Source of the DNA: an uncultured Planctomycetaceae bacterium
GTDB taxonomy: Bacteria > Planctomycetota > Planctomycetia > Planctomycetales > Planctomycetaceae
Direction of reading: 5' to 3'
Assembly (NCBI GenBank): GCA_943787265.1
Contig: CALSLT010000027.1
Span: 186,001-250,000 of the forward strand
Length of the DNA stretch: 64,000 nucleotides
Positions 46,340-55,152 of the stretch are shown here, piece by piece. Every line of letters starts with the position of its first letter. Positions within the stretch are counted from its first letter, which is position 1. The notes below the pieces were generated by a model. The model had not been told where the DNA came from and made no database searches. It worked only from the letters and a program-made list of their open reading frames with translations. A program made the position numbers and the translations under genes.

Positions 46340-47762
46340 GGGGGTGATTCTCCCTGACCGAAGCTGCGGAAATCTGGATAAACCGAGCGTTTCGCAACTC
46401 TGGAATCGTCCGTGCTCCAAGGTAACCCATTCCTGCACGCAGCCCGCCCATGAGCTGATACAGGAAACTATTCAGCGGCCCCTTGTGAGGAACTCGCCCT
46501 TCAACTCCTTCAGGCACCAGCTTCTTGCCACCGTCTTTGTCGGAATCCTTTCCGCCTTGCCGGTAACGTTCACTGCTGCCTTTGACCATCGCTCCGAGAG
46601 ACCCCATACCGCGGTACCTTTTGAAGGTTCGCCCCTGGTACAGAATCAGTTCTCCCGGGCTTTCGTCCATTCCCGCCAGCAGGCCGCCGAGCATCACTGT
46701 GTTGGCACCTGCTGCCAGAGCTTTCGTTATGTCTCCACTGAATCGAATTCCGCCGTCCGCAATGATCGGCACTCCCGAATCGCCAACGCCTCGAAGAGCG
46801 TTCGTCACGGCCGTGAGCTGAGGAACGCCCACTCCCGAGATGATTCGTGTCGTGCAGATTGAACCCGGACCGATGCCGACCTTTACGGCGTCCGCTCCAG
46901 CTTCCACCAAATCCCGAGCACCCTGCTCCGTCGCAACGTTGCCCGCGATGACGTCGATTTCTTTCCACCGGGATTTCAGTTCGCGAACGGTTTCGATGAC
47001 GTTCTTCGAATGTCCGTGAGCTGAATCGACGGTCATGACGTCCACACCCGCGTTCAGCAGGCTCTCAGCACGTTCATAATCGCCAACCCCGATCGCCGCC
47101 CCGACTCGAAGTCTGCCCCGTTCATCTTTCGATGCCTTCGGGTAGCGCAGATTCTTATCGATGTCTTTGATCGTGATTAATCCCTGTAATCGGTATTCTT
47201 CGTCAATCAGTAATAGTTTCTCCACCTTATTTTCCAGGAGAATCTTCTGAGCTGATACCAGATCTGTTTCTTCCGGTGCGGTGACGAGGTTTTCTTTCGT
47301 CATGACGTCTTCGATTCGCGTGTCTTCTCCCTCGAGAAACCGCAGGTCGCGACTGGTCAAAATGCCACGTAACGTGCCGTCTTCTTCGGTGATCGGAACT
47401 CCGCCGATGTTTCGCTCGTTCATGATCTGACGAGCTTCTCCGACGGTCGCACTGGGCCGAAGCGTCAGCGGATCCGCGATGACGCCGTTCTCGCTGCGTT
47501 TTACCCGGTCGACTTCCAGAGTCTGCTGCTCGATCGACATATTCTTATGAATGATGCCGATGCCACCTTCCTGAGCCAGAGCGATCGCCATATCGCTTTC
47601 CGTGACCGTGTCCATCGGGCTGCTGATGACCGGGACGCTGAGCGAAATGCGGCGAGTGAATTGCGTGCCAAGCTGGCAGTCGGACGGAAGGATTTCGCTG
47701 AAAGCGGGTTCCAGCAAAACGTCGTCAAAAGTGATACCTGGGCAGACGATGCGATCCTGCAT
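46281..47762 (-). CDS. guaB: Inosine-5'-monophosphate dehydrogenase
   Basis: 493 residues from ATG 47762 (AGGA eight bases upstream); the frame is open to 47843 but the family begins at QDRIVCPGITFDDVLLEP. The TIM barrel is interrupted by two CBS domains (about 95-205). The catalytic Cys lies in GIGPGSICTTRIISG (about 301), and the flap RYRGMGSLGAM and the C-terminal HPHDISITQEAPNY are present. It oxidises IMP to XMP, the committed step of guanine nucleotide synthesis, using NAD and K+. Length and motifs are all normal. The downstream gene overlaps its 3' end. Upstream is a 198-base gap to ksgA. Confidence 0.97.
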   Translation of the reverse strand: MQDRIVCPGITFDDVLLEPAFSEILPSDCQLGTQFTRRISLSVPVISSPMDTVTESDMAIALAQEGGIGIIHKNMSIEQQTLEVDRVKRSENGVIADPLTLRPSATVGEARQIMNERNIGGVPITEEDGTLRGILTSRDLRFLEGEDTRIEDVMTKENLVTAPEETDLVSAQKILLENKVEKLLLIDEEYRLQGLITIKDIDKNLRYPKASKDERGRLRVGAAIGVGDYERAESLLNAGVDVMTVDSAHGHSKNVIETVRELKSRWKEIDVIAGNVATEQGARDLVEAGADAVKVGIGPGSICTTRIISGVGVPQLTAVTNALRGVGDSGVPIIADGGIRFSGDITKALAAGANTVMLGGLLAGMDESPGELILYQGRTFKRYRGMGSLGAMVKGSSERYRQGGKDSDKDGGKKLVPEGVEGRVPHKGPLNSFLYQLMGGLRAGMGYLGARTIPELRNARFIQISAASVRENHPHDISITQEAPNYTGPIDRP

Positions 47763-47960
47763 GATCGAGTTCCTGTGAGCGAGACGCGTTTCGGAATCGA
47801 GCGGGTTTTCGGAGAACCGGTGATACGCCTTCGGCAGTAGCAAAGGTCGTGTCAGGTTTCGAAAACGCTGCCCGCGGGTGTGTAGAGTTGACCGGTAGAA
47901 AAATGACCAATGAGCAGACGCGGAGCGGCACTGAATTGGCCCGTCGCGTCAGATCATTGG

Positions 47961-48872
47961 TCATTTGGTGGGCAGGATAGCGTTTTTGAGCGAATTCGAC
48001 AGGGAAACGAGCTGGGCAACTTCCAGTTCTTCCGCTCGAATTTCCGGCACGATGCCTTCCGCCGCGAAACATTCGTCGATCGTTGATTTCGGAGTCTGCT
48101 TGCGATACATCCCGCAAACCACGCTCCGCATATGCTTGCGGCGATGCTGAAAGACTCGGCGAACGAAGTCCTGATAAAAGACGCGGTCAACAATCTGCTC
48201 GCGTTTTTGAGGCAGAGGTGAAATCTTCACAACCGCCGAATCGACCTTGGGGCGAGGCCAGAAAATCGTCGGCGGCATCCGCTTGATGATTTTGACTTTC
48301 GCCTGAGCCTGTAGCCACGCCGCCAGCGATCCGTATTTCGAAACACCCGGCGAGGACGCCATCCGCTCGGCCAGCTCAAGCTGAATCGTGACGACGATCT
48401 TTTCCCACGGCAGGTCGGTCGCGACCAGATTCGAAATCAAAGGCGTCGCGATGTTGTACGGCAGGTTGGCAACCATCTTCAGCCGCCGACCGGGTTTCGC
48501 ATCAAGCTGCTTCTGTACTTCCGCGATGACTTCGGGAGCGATCAGGTTCTTCGTCTTCAGAGCGTCCTGATTCATCAGCGTGATGTTGTCAAAGTTCGCC
48601 GTCTGAGCCTTCGCGAGCCCGTACATGTTCTCGTCATACTCGACCGAAACCACATGCCCGGCCGCGACGCCCATAAACGTCGTCATCCCGCCCGTACCGG
48701 ATCCAACTTCCAGCACGACATCGTCCGCCGTCAACTCAGCCTCTTCGACGATGAACTCAATAATGTTGATATCGATCAGAAAGTTCTGACCAAGGTCCCC
48801 ACGAGGATTGAACCCATGCTTATTAAACAGGTCCATCAAATGAGAACGGGTTTGTCGAACAGCTTCGCGCAT
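47961..48872 (-). CDS. ksgA: 16S rRNA dimethyladenosine transferase
   Basis: 303 residues from ATG 48872; the open frame continues upstream to 48932, but those residues are encoded by a palindromic repeat, so the shorter start is better. The KsgA fold is clear: LGQNFLID near residue 30, SAM motif LEVGSGTGGMTTFM at about 52-65, catalytic NLPYNIATP at about 133 and the C-terminal helical domain with FWPRPKVDSAVVKI. It dimethylates two adenines near the 3' end of 16S rRNA during small subunit maturation. It follows ribE on the same strand, separated by the palindrome. Confidence 0.95.
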   Translation of the reverse strand: MREAVRQTRSHLMDLFNKHGFNPRGDLGQNFLIDINIIEFIVEEAELTADDVVLEVGSGTGGMTTFMGVAAGHVVSVEYDENMYGLAKAQTANFDNITLMNQDALKTKNLIAPEVIAEVQKQLDAKPGRRLKMVANLPYNIATPLISNLVATDLPWEKIVVTIQLELAERMASSPGVSKYGSLAAWLQAQAKVKIIKRMPPTIFWPRPKVDSAVVKISPLPQKREQIVDRVFYQDFVRRVFQHRRKHMRSVVCGMYRKQTPKSTIDECFAAEGIVPEIRAEELEVAQLVSLSNSLKNAILPTK

Positions 48873-48905
48873 GACTTTGGGTTTCAAAAGTTCTTGAAGT
48901 TTAAG

Positions 48906-48991
48906 GAACCACGAATAGACACTAATTAACACGAATGGCGAAGAGCCATGACGCCCAAAAATTCGTGTTTATTAGTGTCCATTCGTGGTTC
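48906..48991. repeat. Inverted repeat, 31-bp arms, between ribE and ksgA
   Basis: The left arm 48906-48936 and right arm 48961-48991 are complementary except for two mismatches; the outer part is GAACCACGAAT and the inner part ACACGAAT, with 24 bases between the arms. It could form a long hairpin in the transcript between the two genes. It has no T-run, so it is not a classical terminator. Confidence 0.88.
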
Positions 48992-49002
48992 AAGAGTCAG
49001 CA

Positions 49003-49599
49003 TCACGATCGGCCAGCCATCAGCTTGTCGACGTACTTTCCGAGGATGTCAGTCTCGATGTTAACAATCTCGCCCTCGGTTCGAATCCCCAGCGTCGTGA
49101 CTTCCAGCGTGTGAGGAATCAGCGCGACGCTGAATCGGTCTTCTTCGACGTTGACCACGGTCAGGCTGATTCCGTCGACCGTGACCGACCCCTTCGGCAC
49201 CATCAGCCGCGCGAGTTCTGCCGGAACCTTGAACCACATCGTGACCCACTCGCCGTCCCTGTCGACACTCACGACTTCGCCGACGCCGTCAACGTGCCCC
49301 TGCACGAAGTGCCCGCCGAGTCGTCCACCAACCGGCAGCGAGCGTTCAAGATTTACCGGATGTCCGTCAGCCAGTCTGCCGAGGTTCGTCTTCGAAAGAG
49401 TTTCCGTTCCCGCCTGAAACGCAGCGTTGTCGCCAACGAGCTCAATCACCGTCAGGCAGCAACCGTTGATGCAAACGCTGTCGCCGATTCCGAGGCCGTC
49501 GCGAATCTCAGCCGGCACCGAAATATCCAGCCGCACGGCATCGCCTTCAGGCACGATCGCCGAAACTTTGCCCTGTCCTTCCACCAACCCCGTAAACAT
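49003..49599 (-). CDS. ribE: Riboflavin synthase alpha chain
   Basis: 198 residues, the usual length, with two lumazine-binding repeats: the first begins MFTGLVEGQGKVSAI, the second near residue 98 contains GHFVQGHVDGVGEV. Conserved NVSTLGxR-like and INGCCLTV segments are present (SVCINGCCLTVIEL, LSKTNLG). It dismutates two 6,7-dimethyl-8-ribityllumazine molecules into riboflavin, acting as a cytoplasmic trimer. No other rib gene is in the window. pssA is upstream and ksgA downstream, all on the minus strand. Confidence 0.96.
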   Translation of the reverse strand: MFTGLVEGQGKVSAIVPEGDAVRLDISVPAEIRDGLGIGDSVCINGCCLTVIELVGDNAAFQAGTETLSKTNLGRLADGHPVNLERSLPVGGRLGGHFVQGHVDGVGEVVSVDRDGEWVTMWFKVPAELARLMVPKGSVTVDGISLTVVNVEEDRFSVALIPHTLEVTTLGIRTEGEIVNIETDILGKYVDKLMAGRS

Positions 49600-49617
49600 G
49601 TTGAGTCTCTTATTTGT

Positions 49618-49730
49618 CGTAGGTCAGGCTCTGCCTGACGGAATCCTGATTTACAGCCACGCAATCATTGGAGTGCTTAGGTCTTCGCGCGAGTCACGTC
49701 TGCACTTCGTCAGATAGAGCCTGACCTACG
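49618..49730. repeat. Inverted repeat, 23-bp arms, overlapping the pssA stop codon
   Basis: The left arm 49618-49640 (CGTAGGTCAGG, CTCTGCCTGACG) and right arm 49708-49730 (CGTCAGATAGAG, CCTGACCTACG) are near-complementary, 67 bases apart. The left arm also has an internal palindrome, GTCAGGCTCTGCCTGAC. The stop codon of pssA (49726-49728) falls inside the right arm. Confidence 0.85.
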
Positions 49731-50556
49731 GAGCCGGAGACTGTTCCTGAGTCTTTGGTGTCATCACGCTTTGCCAGAGTGCTCGGCAGGGTGACGCGAA
49801 GGCGAAGTAGCAGAAGATCAACGGCACGGCCATTTCACGAACGCTGAAAACAACGGCCCCGGTAAAGACGATTTGAATAAGGTGGCCACGGCTTCGTTTT
49901 CCGCTGAACAGTTGATTGAAAACGTGTGAATAGCGAATCCGCGAAACCATCAGACAGGCAACGGCCAGCGTGATCAGCGGCAGAACTTCCAGCAGCGCGG
50001 GTTCCAGCCAGGCTGCCAGTCGTTGAGCAAATTCCGACACCTTAGCATTTGGCGCGGTCAGGTTTCCGAGCCCGTACATCGCAACGGGAAACGATGCAAT
50101 GACACCCGCCGCCGCCGGAGATGGAAGTCCGCTGAAGACATCGTGCGAGTCTTCTTCGTCGGTTTCGACCGTGAACCTTGCAAGGCGAAGGATCGCACAC
50201 GCCACGTACAGCCCGGCGATCACCCACATGATTCGAGGATGAATCATGCTCTGCAGCGAGAATTGTCGCATCAGGAATGCCGGAGCGACTCCGAACGTGA
50301 CGACATCGCAAAGACTGTCGAGCTGTGCGCCAAACTCGCTGGACTGATTCGCCCACCGAGCGGCTCGACCGTCCAACGCGTCAAACAGCATGCCACCGAA
50401 GATGCACATCGACGCGAACAGCAGGTGGGAGTCGCCGGCCTGCACCTCTTCGATGCCCAGCCGAGCGGCATAGGTAATAGCCGCAAACCCGCACAACGCG
50501 TTGCCAAGTGTCAGCAGCGTGGGCAGGACAGCAAATGCTCGTTCACGTTTACTCAT
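49726..50556 (-). CDS. pssA: CDP-diacylglycerol--serine O-phosphatidyltransferase
   Basis: 276 residues with six or more hydrophobic segments. The CDP-alcohol phosphatidyltransferase signature is complete: FDALDGRAARWANQ followed by SSEFGAQLDSLCDVVTFG (about residues 57-90), that is DGxxAR...G...D...D. The enzyme makes phosphatidylserine from CDP-diacylglycerol and serine, the first step towards phosphatidylethanolamine; the spacing and the CDVVTFGVAP segment favour the PssA type over PgsA. An inner membrane protein. No psd gene is adjacent in the window. The last codons and stop lie in a palindromic repeat arm. Confidence 0.92.
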   Translation of the reverse strand: MSKRERAFAVLPTLLTLGNALCGFAAITYAARLGIEEVQAGDSHLLFASMCIFGGMLFDALDGRAARWANQSSEFGAQLDSLCDVVTFGVAPAFLMRQFSLQSMIHPRIMWVIAGLYVACAILRLARFTVETDEEDSHDVFSGLPSPAAAGVIASFPVAMYGLGNLTAPNAKVSEFAQRLAAWLEPALLEVLPLITLAVACLMVSRIRYSHVFNQLFSGKRSRGHLIQIVFTGAVVFSVREMAVPLIFCYFAFASPCRALWQSVMTPKTQEQSPAP

Positions 50557-50778
50557 GGGAAGTCGCCAGTACGGGGTTGATTCAGCTCAGGCGTCGAATT
50601 TGATCGAGATATAACGCCGGACCTGCTCCCGAATTCCTGCGTTCTACGATCGTTTACCGCCCCACGCAACGGTCGCGATCGCCGGAGGCTCAATTCCGGA
50701 CAAATCCTGACGATACATCCCGGATAGTCAGCCGCGTTTGAACCACGAGTCGCGGTGGTAGATTGGGCAATGCCCAGC

Positions 50779-51555
50779 CTACGACTCCTGCAGAATCGTC
50801 CATTCCACATTCGCGGCGGCGATCTGCCCGTCCAGCCACGTCTCGAACACGTCCTGACGAATGGCTTCCGACACGTTTTCGTCGAGTTGTCCGCTGATCA
50901 GTCGCTCAACAAGAATCAGGTGGAAACCGTTCTTTGTCTCGAACGGGCCGATGACCTGACCTTCAGACGTGGAAAACACGTGCGACTCGATCAGCGGCGA
51001 CATCGACAGGCGATTGGAAAGGCCCAGCCGTCCGCCGTTCTGATTCGTCGTCGTGTCGGTCGAGTGTTGACGAACCAGCGACTCGAAGTCGGCATCGTCC
51101 TCGTCGACCTGAGACAGAAGCTCGTCCGCAACAGCCCGATCGCTGACCACGAGGTGTGAAATCGCGGCCTGATCATAAGCCCGGCGATGCTCGGCAAAGT
51201 GTAGGCGGACTGCGTCTTCCGTCGCGACGTCGTTGAGCAACTTCTCGTGAAACAATTTGCGTTCGAGATGAAGTTCCAACCGCTCAACCGACCAGCCTCG
51301 ATCATTCAGCCAGTTGTGAGTATCGACCGCTCGTTCGAGTTTCTGGTCTCGCCGGAAGTCGTCAGCCGCAGCCTGCAACTCTCCATCGGAGACAGTCAGA
51401 CCGCGTTTCGAAATCTCGCTTTGAATGATGAGATCACGAGCGACCTCGGCCAGCAGTTCAGTTTTCCCACTGAGCTGCAACGACCGAACGACTTCCGCCA
51501 GCGAAACATCCTCGCCCGCGATTTTCAAAGCCGTGATTTGATCGAGATTCGACAT
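50779..51555 (-). CDS. Parvulin-type peptidylprolyl isomerase (SurA/PrsA-like), no signal peptide
   Basis: 258 residues from ATG 51555. The N-terminal half is a helical SurA-like chaperone segment (LLAEVARDLIIQSEISKRGL); the parvulin domain runs about 140-235 and shows AISHLVVSD, FESLVRQHSTDTTTNQNGG and GQVIGPFETKNGFHLILVE. Parvulins isomerise prolyl bonds. The start of the protein is not hydrophobic, so unlike SurA or PrsA it appears to stay in the cytoplasm. Standing between thyX and pssA it has no obvious partner. ATG 51564 is also in frame, three codons earlier. Confidence 0.88.
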   Translation of the reverse strand: MSNLDQITALKIAGEDVSLAEVVRSLQLSGKTELLAEVARDLIIQSEISKRGLTVSDGELQAAADDFRRDQKLERAVDTHNWLNDRGWSVERLELHLERKLFHEKLLNDVATEDAVRLHFAEHRRAYDQAAISHLVVSDRAVADELLSQVDEDDADFESLVRQHSTDTTTNQNGGRLGLSNRLSMSPLIESHVFSTSEGQVIGPFETKNGFHLILVERLISGQLDENVSEAIRQDVFETWLDGQIAAANVEWTILQES

Positions 51556-51610
51556 GGCTGGCACCGAGTCTCAAGTTTGTCATGCTGGCCAAGGCGGGCA
51601 CGCAGTTATT

Positions 51611-51634
51611 CGTAGGGTGCGTCTTGACGCACCA
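51611..51634. repeat. Palindromic repeat element, single copy
   Basis: Contains GGTGCGTCTTGACGCACC, a perfect 8-base-pair palindrome with a two-base centre, preceded by CGTAG. It matches the arms of the 45116-45179 element closely and lies in the 119-base gap between thyX and the isomerase gene. Confidence 0.8.
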
Positions 51635-51674
51635 CCCGGTAGCAATCCCAAAAAACTGCCGCTCCGAGACGCCC

Positions 51675-52634
51675 CTACTCCGGAGCGAGAATCCCCAGCC
51701 CTCGAAGCTTCTCGGCACACTCAGAGCGTTCTCGGCTTCGTTTCAGAGGAGCCCATTTCTCGTCCTGAACTTCTAGGAACAGCGCTTCGTCGAACGGCGG
51801 AGCGATCCCGCGTTCGGCACCAACCGCCATCAGTCGCTGGATGACTCCCTGGTCAGGCTGAGTGAGGAACCGACCGTTGATGCGGTAGTCGCTGAACGCT
51901 TCCCAGACGCACGGGAACAGTGGCTGAACGATCTGCTCACCGATCGTGCGAGCAAATTCGCGAATCTCCAACTGAGCGTGCGAATCCATCCGCAGAGCCA
52001 AGAAGTGCAGCAGGTTGTGCAGGTCGACCTTCCAGTAGGCCTCGGTGTAGGTCGACAGCGGAAGGTCCTTGCGAGCCTGTTCACGAGCGACGCCTTTGTC
52101 GAGCCGTTCCTGATAAACGCGTCGAGACATCTCCTGCAGCTCTTTTTCGGAAGCCGTCATCTCGGCTCCGAGCGTGTCGTCCAACAGCCCGTCGCTGCCC
52201 TGCCGATTGGATTCCGCCTGAGTCCGCCATTCTCCCGGCGGAGTCGTCTGCATGGCGTCGATGGCGATCGAGTATCGTGTGCTGTACTCGTTGACGTTGG
52301 CCGTGCGGTGCCGAATCCACTGCCGCCAGCAGTCCATCGGGACTCGCACGAGCAGCTTGATCTCGGCCATTTCAAACGGCGTCGAATGCCGATGCCGCAT
52401 CAAATAACGAATGAGCGTCCGGTCATCAGAAACCTTCCGAGTCCCTTCGCCATAACTCACCCGAGCGGCCTGCGTCACGGCCGCATCGTCGCCCATGACG
52501 TCTACCAGGCAGACAAACCCGTCGTCCAGCACCTGAAATTTCTTCCAGCGAAGCTCATCGACAAGAGCCACCCGCTCCTGCACCGCCTGCTGACTATCCG
52601 AGTTGCCACCGTCCATGCTCTGAGAATCGGTCAT
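51675..52634 (-). CDS. thyX: Flavin-dependent thymidylate synthase
   Basis: 319 residues. The ThyX signature RHRTANVNEYS (RHR-x7-S) at about 106-116 is followed by TRYSI; DMNxxxxFLxLR-like NLLHFLALRMDSHAQLEIR and TEAYWKVDLHN are also present. It methylates dUMP to dTMP with methylenetetrahydrofolate, FAD and NADPH, so the cell would not need ThyA for this step. The N-terminus is about 60 residues longer than many ThyX proteins, common in longer subfamilies. The gene stands between the isomerase and a region of 260 bases before the globin gene. Confidence 0.96.
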   Translation of the reverse strand: MTDSQSMDGGNSDSQQAVQERVALVDELRWKKFQVLDDGFVCLVDVMGDDAAVTQAARVSYGEGTRKVSDDRTLIRYLMRHRHSTPFEMAEIKLLVRVPMDCWRQWIRHRTANVNEYSTRYSIAIDAMQTTPPGEWRTQAESNRQGSDGLLDDTLGAEMTASEKELQEMSRRVYQERLDKGVAREQARKDLPLSTYTEAYWKVDLHNLLHFLALRMDSHAQLEIREFARTIGEQIVQPLFPCVWEAFSDYRINGRFLTQPDQGVIQRLMAVGAERGIAPPFDEALFLEVQDEKWAPLKRSRERSECAEKLRGLGILAPE

Positions 52635-52894
52635 CGATAAATCCGTAAACCTGGCACATCGGCCGTTTTGAGTGAGGTGATCACTGAGAGGAGCTGAGGA
52701 AGAACGCCGCGAGGGCGGATTCTTGTCCCCTCGGTCGCTGACGTCCAGCGAGCGCCAATTCCACGGATGCCCCGAGCAAGGCCAGGGTATCGCCGACCAG
52801 CAAATGGCACCAACCCGGTTGGCTTACGGACTTTCAGCCACCGGTGCGTATCAGGCTCCCCGACGACACTCATGGCACATTGGTCGTGAGCATA

Positions 52895-53302
52895 TCAATA
52901 AAACTTGATCATTCGCCGAATGACGTGTCCGAGAATCGTCTTCCAGGCAGCTTCGGTGGCGGTGTCCCATTGCTTGTCAAAACGACGGGCCGTTTCGAGC
53001 AACGCGGTGCGCCAGAGTTCGTATAGATGAGCTTTGATATTGAGATGATGCCGGTCATGAGACTCGGCTCTTTCAGTGATTTCCCTCAACCCCTCTGAGT
53101 CACCAGCCGTCGCAGCTGCGGCAAGTTTGAGAGACCTCAGCAGCATCTTATTTTGTTTTGCGAAGTCTGTATGAGCAAATTTACGCCTAACCTCAGGAGA
53201 CGACGCAACGAATCGATCGTAGAAAGTCGGAATGAATTCGCTCGACTGCGTGCACCTCTCCAGGCTCTTCCGGAAGATCTCTTTAGGAGTTGTCTCGACC
53301 AT
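52895..53302 (-). CDS. Single-domain globin-like protein
   Basis: 135 residues of helical character. FIPTFYDRFVASSPEVRRKF corresponds to the B-C-E helices of globins and HHLNIKAHLYELWRTALLETA to the F-G region with candidate proximal His, ending EAAWKTILGHVIRRMI. The length and pattern fit a single-domain globin of the sensor/protoglobin-adjacent kind; haem binding is inferred. No GAF, kinase or diguanylate cyclase domain is attached, and no clear redox partner is encoded next to it. Confidence 0.75.
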   Translation of the reverse strand: MVETTPKEIFRKSLERCTQSSEFIPTFYDRFVASSPEVRRKFAHTDFAKQNKMLLRSLKLAAAATAGDSEGLREITERAESHDRHHLNIKAHLYELWRTALLETARRFDKQWDTATEAAWKTILGHVIRRMIKFY

Positions 53303-53386
53303 CTGATTGCACCATGGTCTATCTGAATCAGGCCTGAAGAAAGCACAGCCGCCTGGTAAACATCGACAAACTTCAGGAGCGATCGT

Positions 53387-53403
53387 TAGCGCGCGGCGCT
53401 AAG
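53387..53403. repeat. Short GC-rich palindrome
   Basis: TTAGCGC, GCG, GCGCTAA: a 7-base-pair perfect palindrome around a three-base centre, in the 234-base gap between the globin and SGNH hydrolase genes. It looks like the core of a dispersed planctomycete intergenic element, but only one copy is visible. Confidence 0.55.
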
Positions 53404-53536
53404 TCGCCAGTAGCTGCTCACCGGGGAAAAGATGTCGCGCTGACGATTAAACGTCATTTGTCACGCGTGCGCATGCACCATTCGTCTGATACCTCAGCCA
53501 ATGACTGGCCGCATCAGACGACGGGTTGCGAAATCG

Positions 53537-54685
53537 TCAATCAAGCTCAGCAAGAATTGCCGATGGAGCTTGTTCAGACTTCTGATGAAGTGTCGCAACG
53601 CACTTGCCAGCGGCCTGGCTGGCGGCGAGTGCGGCCAGTCGGTTGCCGCTTCGATCGACATGGACAATGTCATTGGGAACGTACGACCGGACGGCTAATT
53701 CCTGGTTGCGTTGAAAGATCGAAACCACATCGGCCACTTCGACATCGCGTTTTGTTGCGATCTTCTTCAGCGAGTCCTGGTACTCGACGCGCGGACTCCA
53801 CTGACCGGCAGCCTGTGGTTGATCAGGCCACAGCACGAGCGTCATCGGAATGCTGCGAGCTTCGCAGAGATCACACATCCCTTCGATGTTGGCTTCAAAC
53901 TGTTCGAGTGGAACCCTGGGAACCCAGCCATCATTGGGAATCACGTAGTTGAACGTTGTCGACTGAGCCCACTCTGATGCCGTTGGCTCGGCCTTCGGTC
54001 GAGCGAAGTGATCCACAACCTGAAGCAATCGACTCTGCATGAGCCTGCTGTGCACCGACGAATTGCCGAATCGACGAGCGTGCTGTTGATCGGTGCGATC
54101 TCCCCATCGCCAGAAGTCGTTGTTGGCGTAACTGGCGAAGACTATGTCGGGTTGGAGTCGATCGACTTCCTGACGCAGATGACGAAGCCCTTGGTGCGAG
54201 GTGTAGCCTGGGACGCCCGCATTGATCACCTGGAATTTCTGTTCGCCACGCGCATTCAAGTAGTCCTCGAGAAGCGCGGGCCAGGAGTCTTCCATTGTTG
54301 CCCCGATCCCAAACGTGCTGCTGTCGCCGAAACATGCGATGCGAATGGTGCCAGATGGTTTCTGCAGGTCGAATTCCGGACTGCGATAGCCCAGCGAATT
54401 TGACACTCGTCCCTGCCAAACGGTGTTTTCGGGATCGTCGATCTGCACTCCCGGCCGCAGCTTCCAGAACCGCTCGGAGTCGTATTCGAGCATCAGATCG
54501 GAGCGGTTTGTCCCCAGAAATAGGACAATCTCATTGATCTGACGAAATCTCGAATCACCGGATAGATCGTCGACCAGAACTCGCGTCGTCAGCTCTGCAG
54601 TCAGCATGAAGACACACAGAGTGAAGCTTGCGTACGCAAGCTTCCGTCGGATTGGGATGACTCGGGGCTGAGGAATTTCCGCCAT
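53537..54685 (-). CDS. Membrane-anchored SGNH/GDSL-type hydrolase
   Basis: 382 residues from ATG 54685 (a TTG at 54712 also opens the frame). One N-terminal hydrophobic helix (about 15-37, YASFTLCVFMLTAEL) is followed by SGNH blocks: catalytic Ser in FGDSSTFG (about 121), Gly in INAGVPGYTS, Asn in ASYANNDFW, and the DxxH pair in NDIVHVDRSGN close to the C-terminus. The family are esterases or acyl transferases, often acting on exopolysaccharide or cell-surface glycans. The catalytic domain probably lies in the periplasm. No neighbouring exopolysaccharide gene identifies its substrate. Confidence 0.85.
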   Translation of the reverse strand: MAEIPQPRVIPIRRKLAYASFTLCVFMLTAELTTRVLVDDLSGDSRFRQINEIVLFLGTNRSDLMLEYDSERFWKLRPGVQIDDPENTVWQGRVSNSLGYRSPEFDLQKPSGTIRIACFGDSSTFGIGATMEDSWPALLEDYLNARGEQKFQVINAGVPGYTSHQGLRHLRQEVDRLQPDIVFASYANNDFWRWGDRTDQQHARRFGNSSVHSRLMQSRLLQVVDHFARPKAEPTASEWAQSTTFNYVIPNDGWVPRVPLEQFEANIEGMCDLCEARSIPMTLVLWPDQPQAAGQWSPRVEYQDSLKKIATKRDVEVADVVSIFQRNQELAVRSYVPNDIVHVDRSGNRLAALAASQAAGKCVATLHQKSEQAPSAILAELD

Positions 54686-55152
54686 GACCAGATCGCCTGT
54701 TTGGGGCCACAAATCGTCCGTCAGAAGTGGATCACGAATCTGACTCAGGCGTTTCTAATCTTGCCTCTGTTTTGGGGTCAACATCGAGATTTCTGTCAGC
54801 CTGAGAGATAACGTCTATCTACTGGACGAACTCGTTTCCAAACAGATTAAAAACTGCGTCGCGTGGCATTCGCTGGCGTCACTCAAATCGTGTGTGAAAC
54901 TGGCTGATGGAGCGTGTTATGGGCTGACGCTGAAAGTTTGGACGACGTTATAAGGACGGCCACACAGTCGAAGGACTGACGGCGAGGGCCAAGTAATCCT
55001 GATCGAGCATCATTTCCCCTTTTCTCGCTTCAGTCCCCTACAATCAAAGAGAGCTTGTCAGGGGCATCCTGCATTCATCGCTTGATTTCTCACAATAACT
55101 GAACGACTTTTGGGCGGTCGAGCGTCGTCGCCTTGCCCCAAGGATACCTTCA
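54686..55152. other. Divergent intergenic region
   Basis: 467 bases between the SGNH hydrolase (minus) and metalloprotease (plus) genes. Promoters for both are expected here; I see AAGGAT at about 55139-55144 as the metalloprotease ribosome-binding site, and no further gene or strong hairpin. Confidence 0.5.

Noticed and set aside
48873..48932. Extended N-terminus for ksgA
   Set aside because: The extra 20 residues come from the palindromic repeat and are not part of the KsgA family.
52631..52873. Minus-strand small frame between thyX and globin
   Set aside because: No ribosome-binding site or family evidence; I treat it as a possible repeat element and not a gene.
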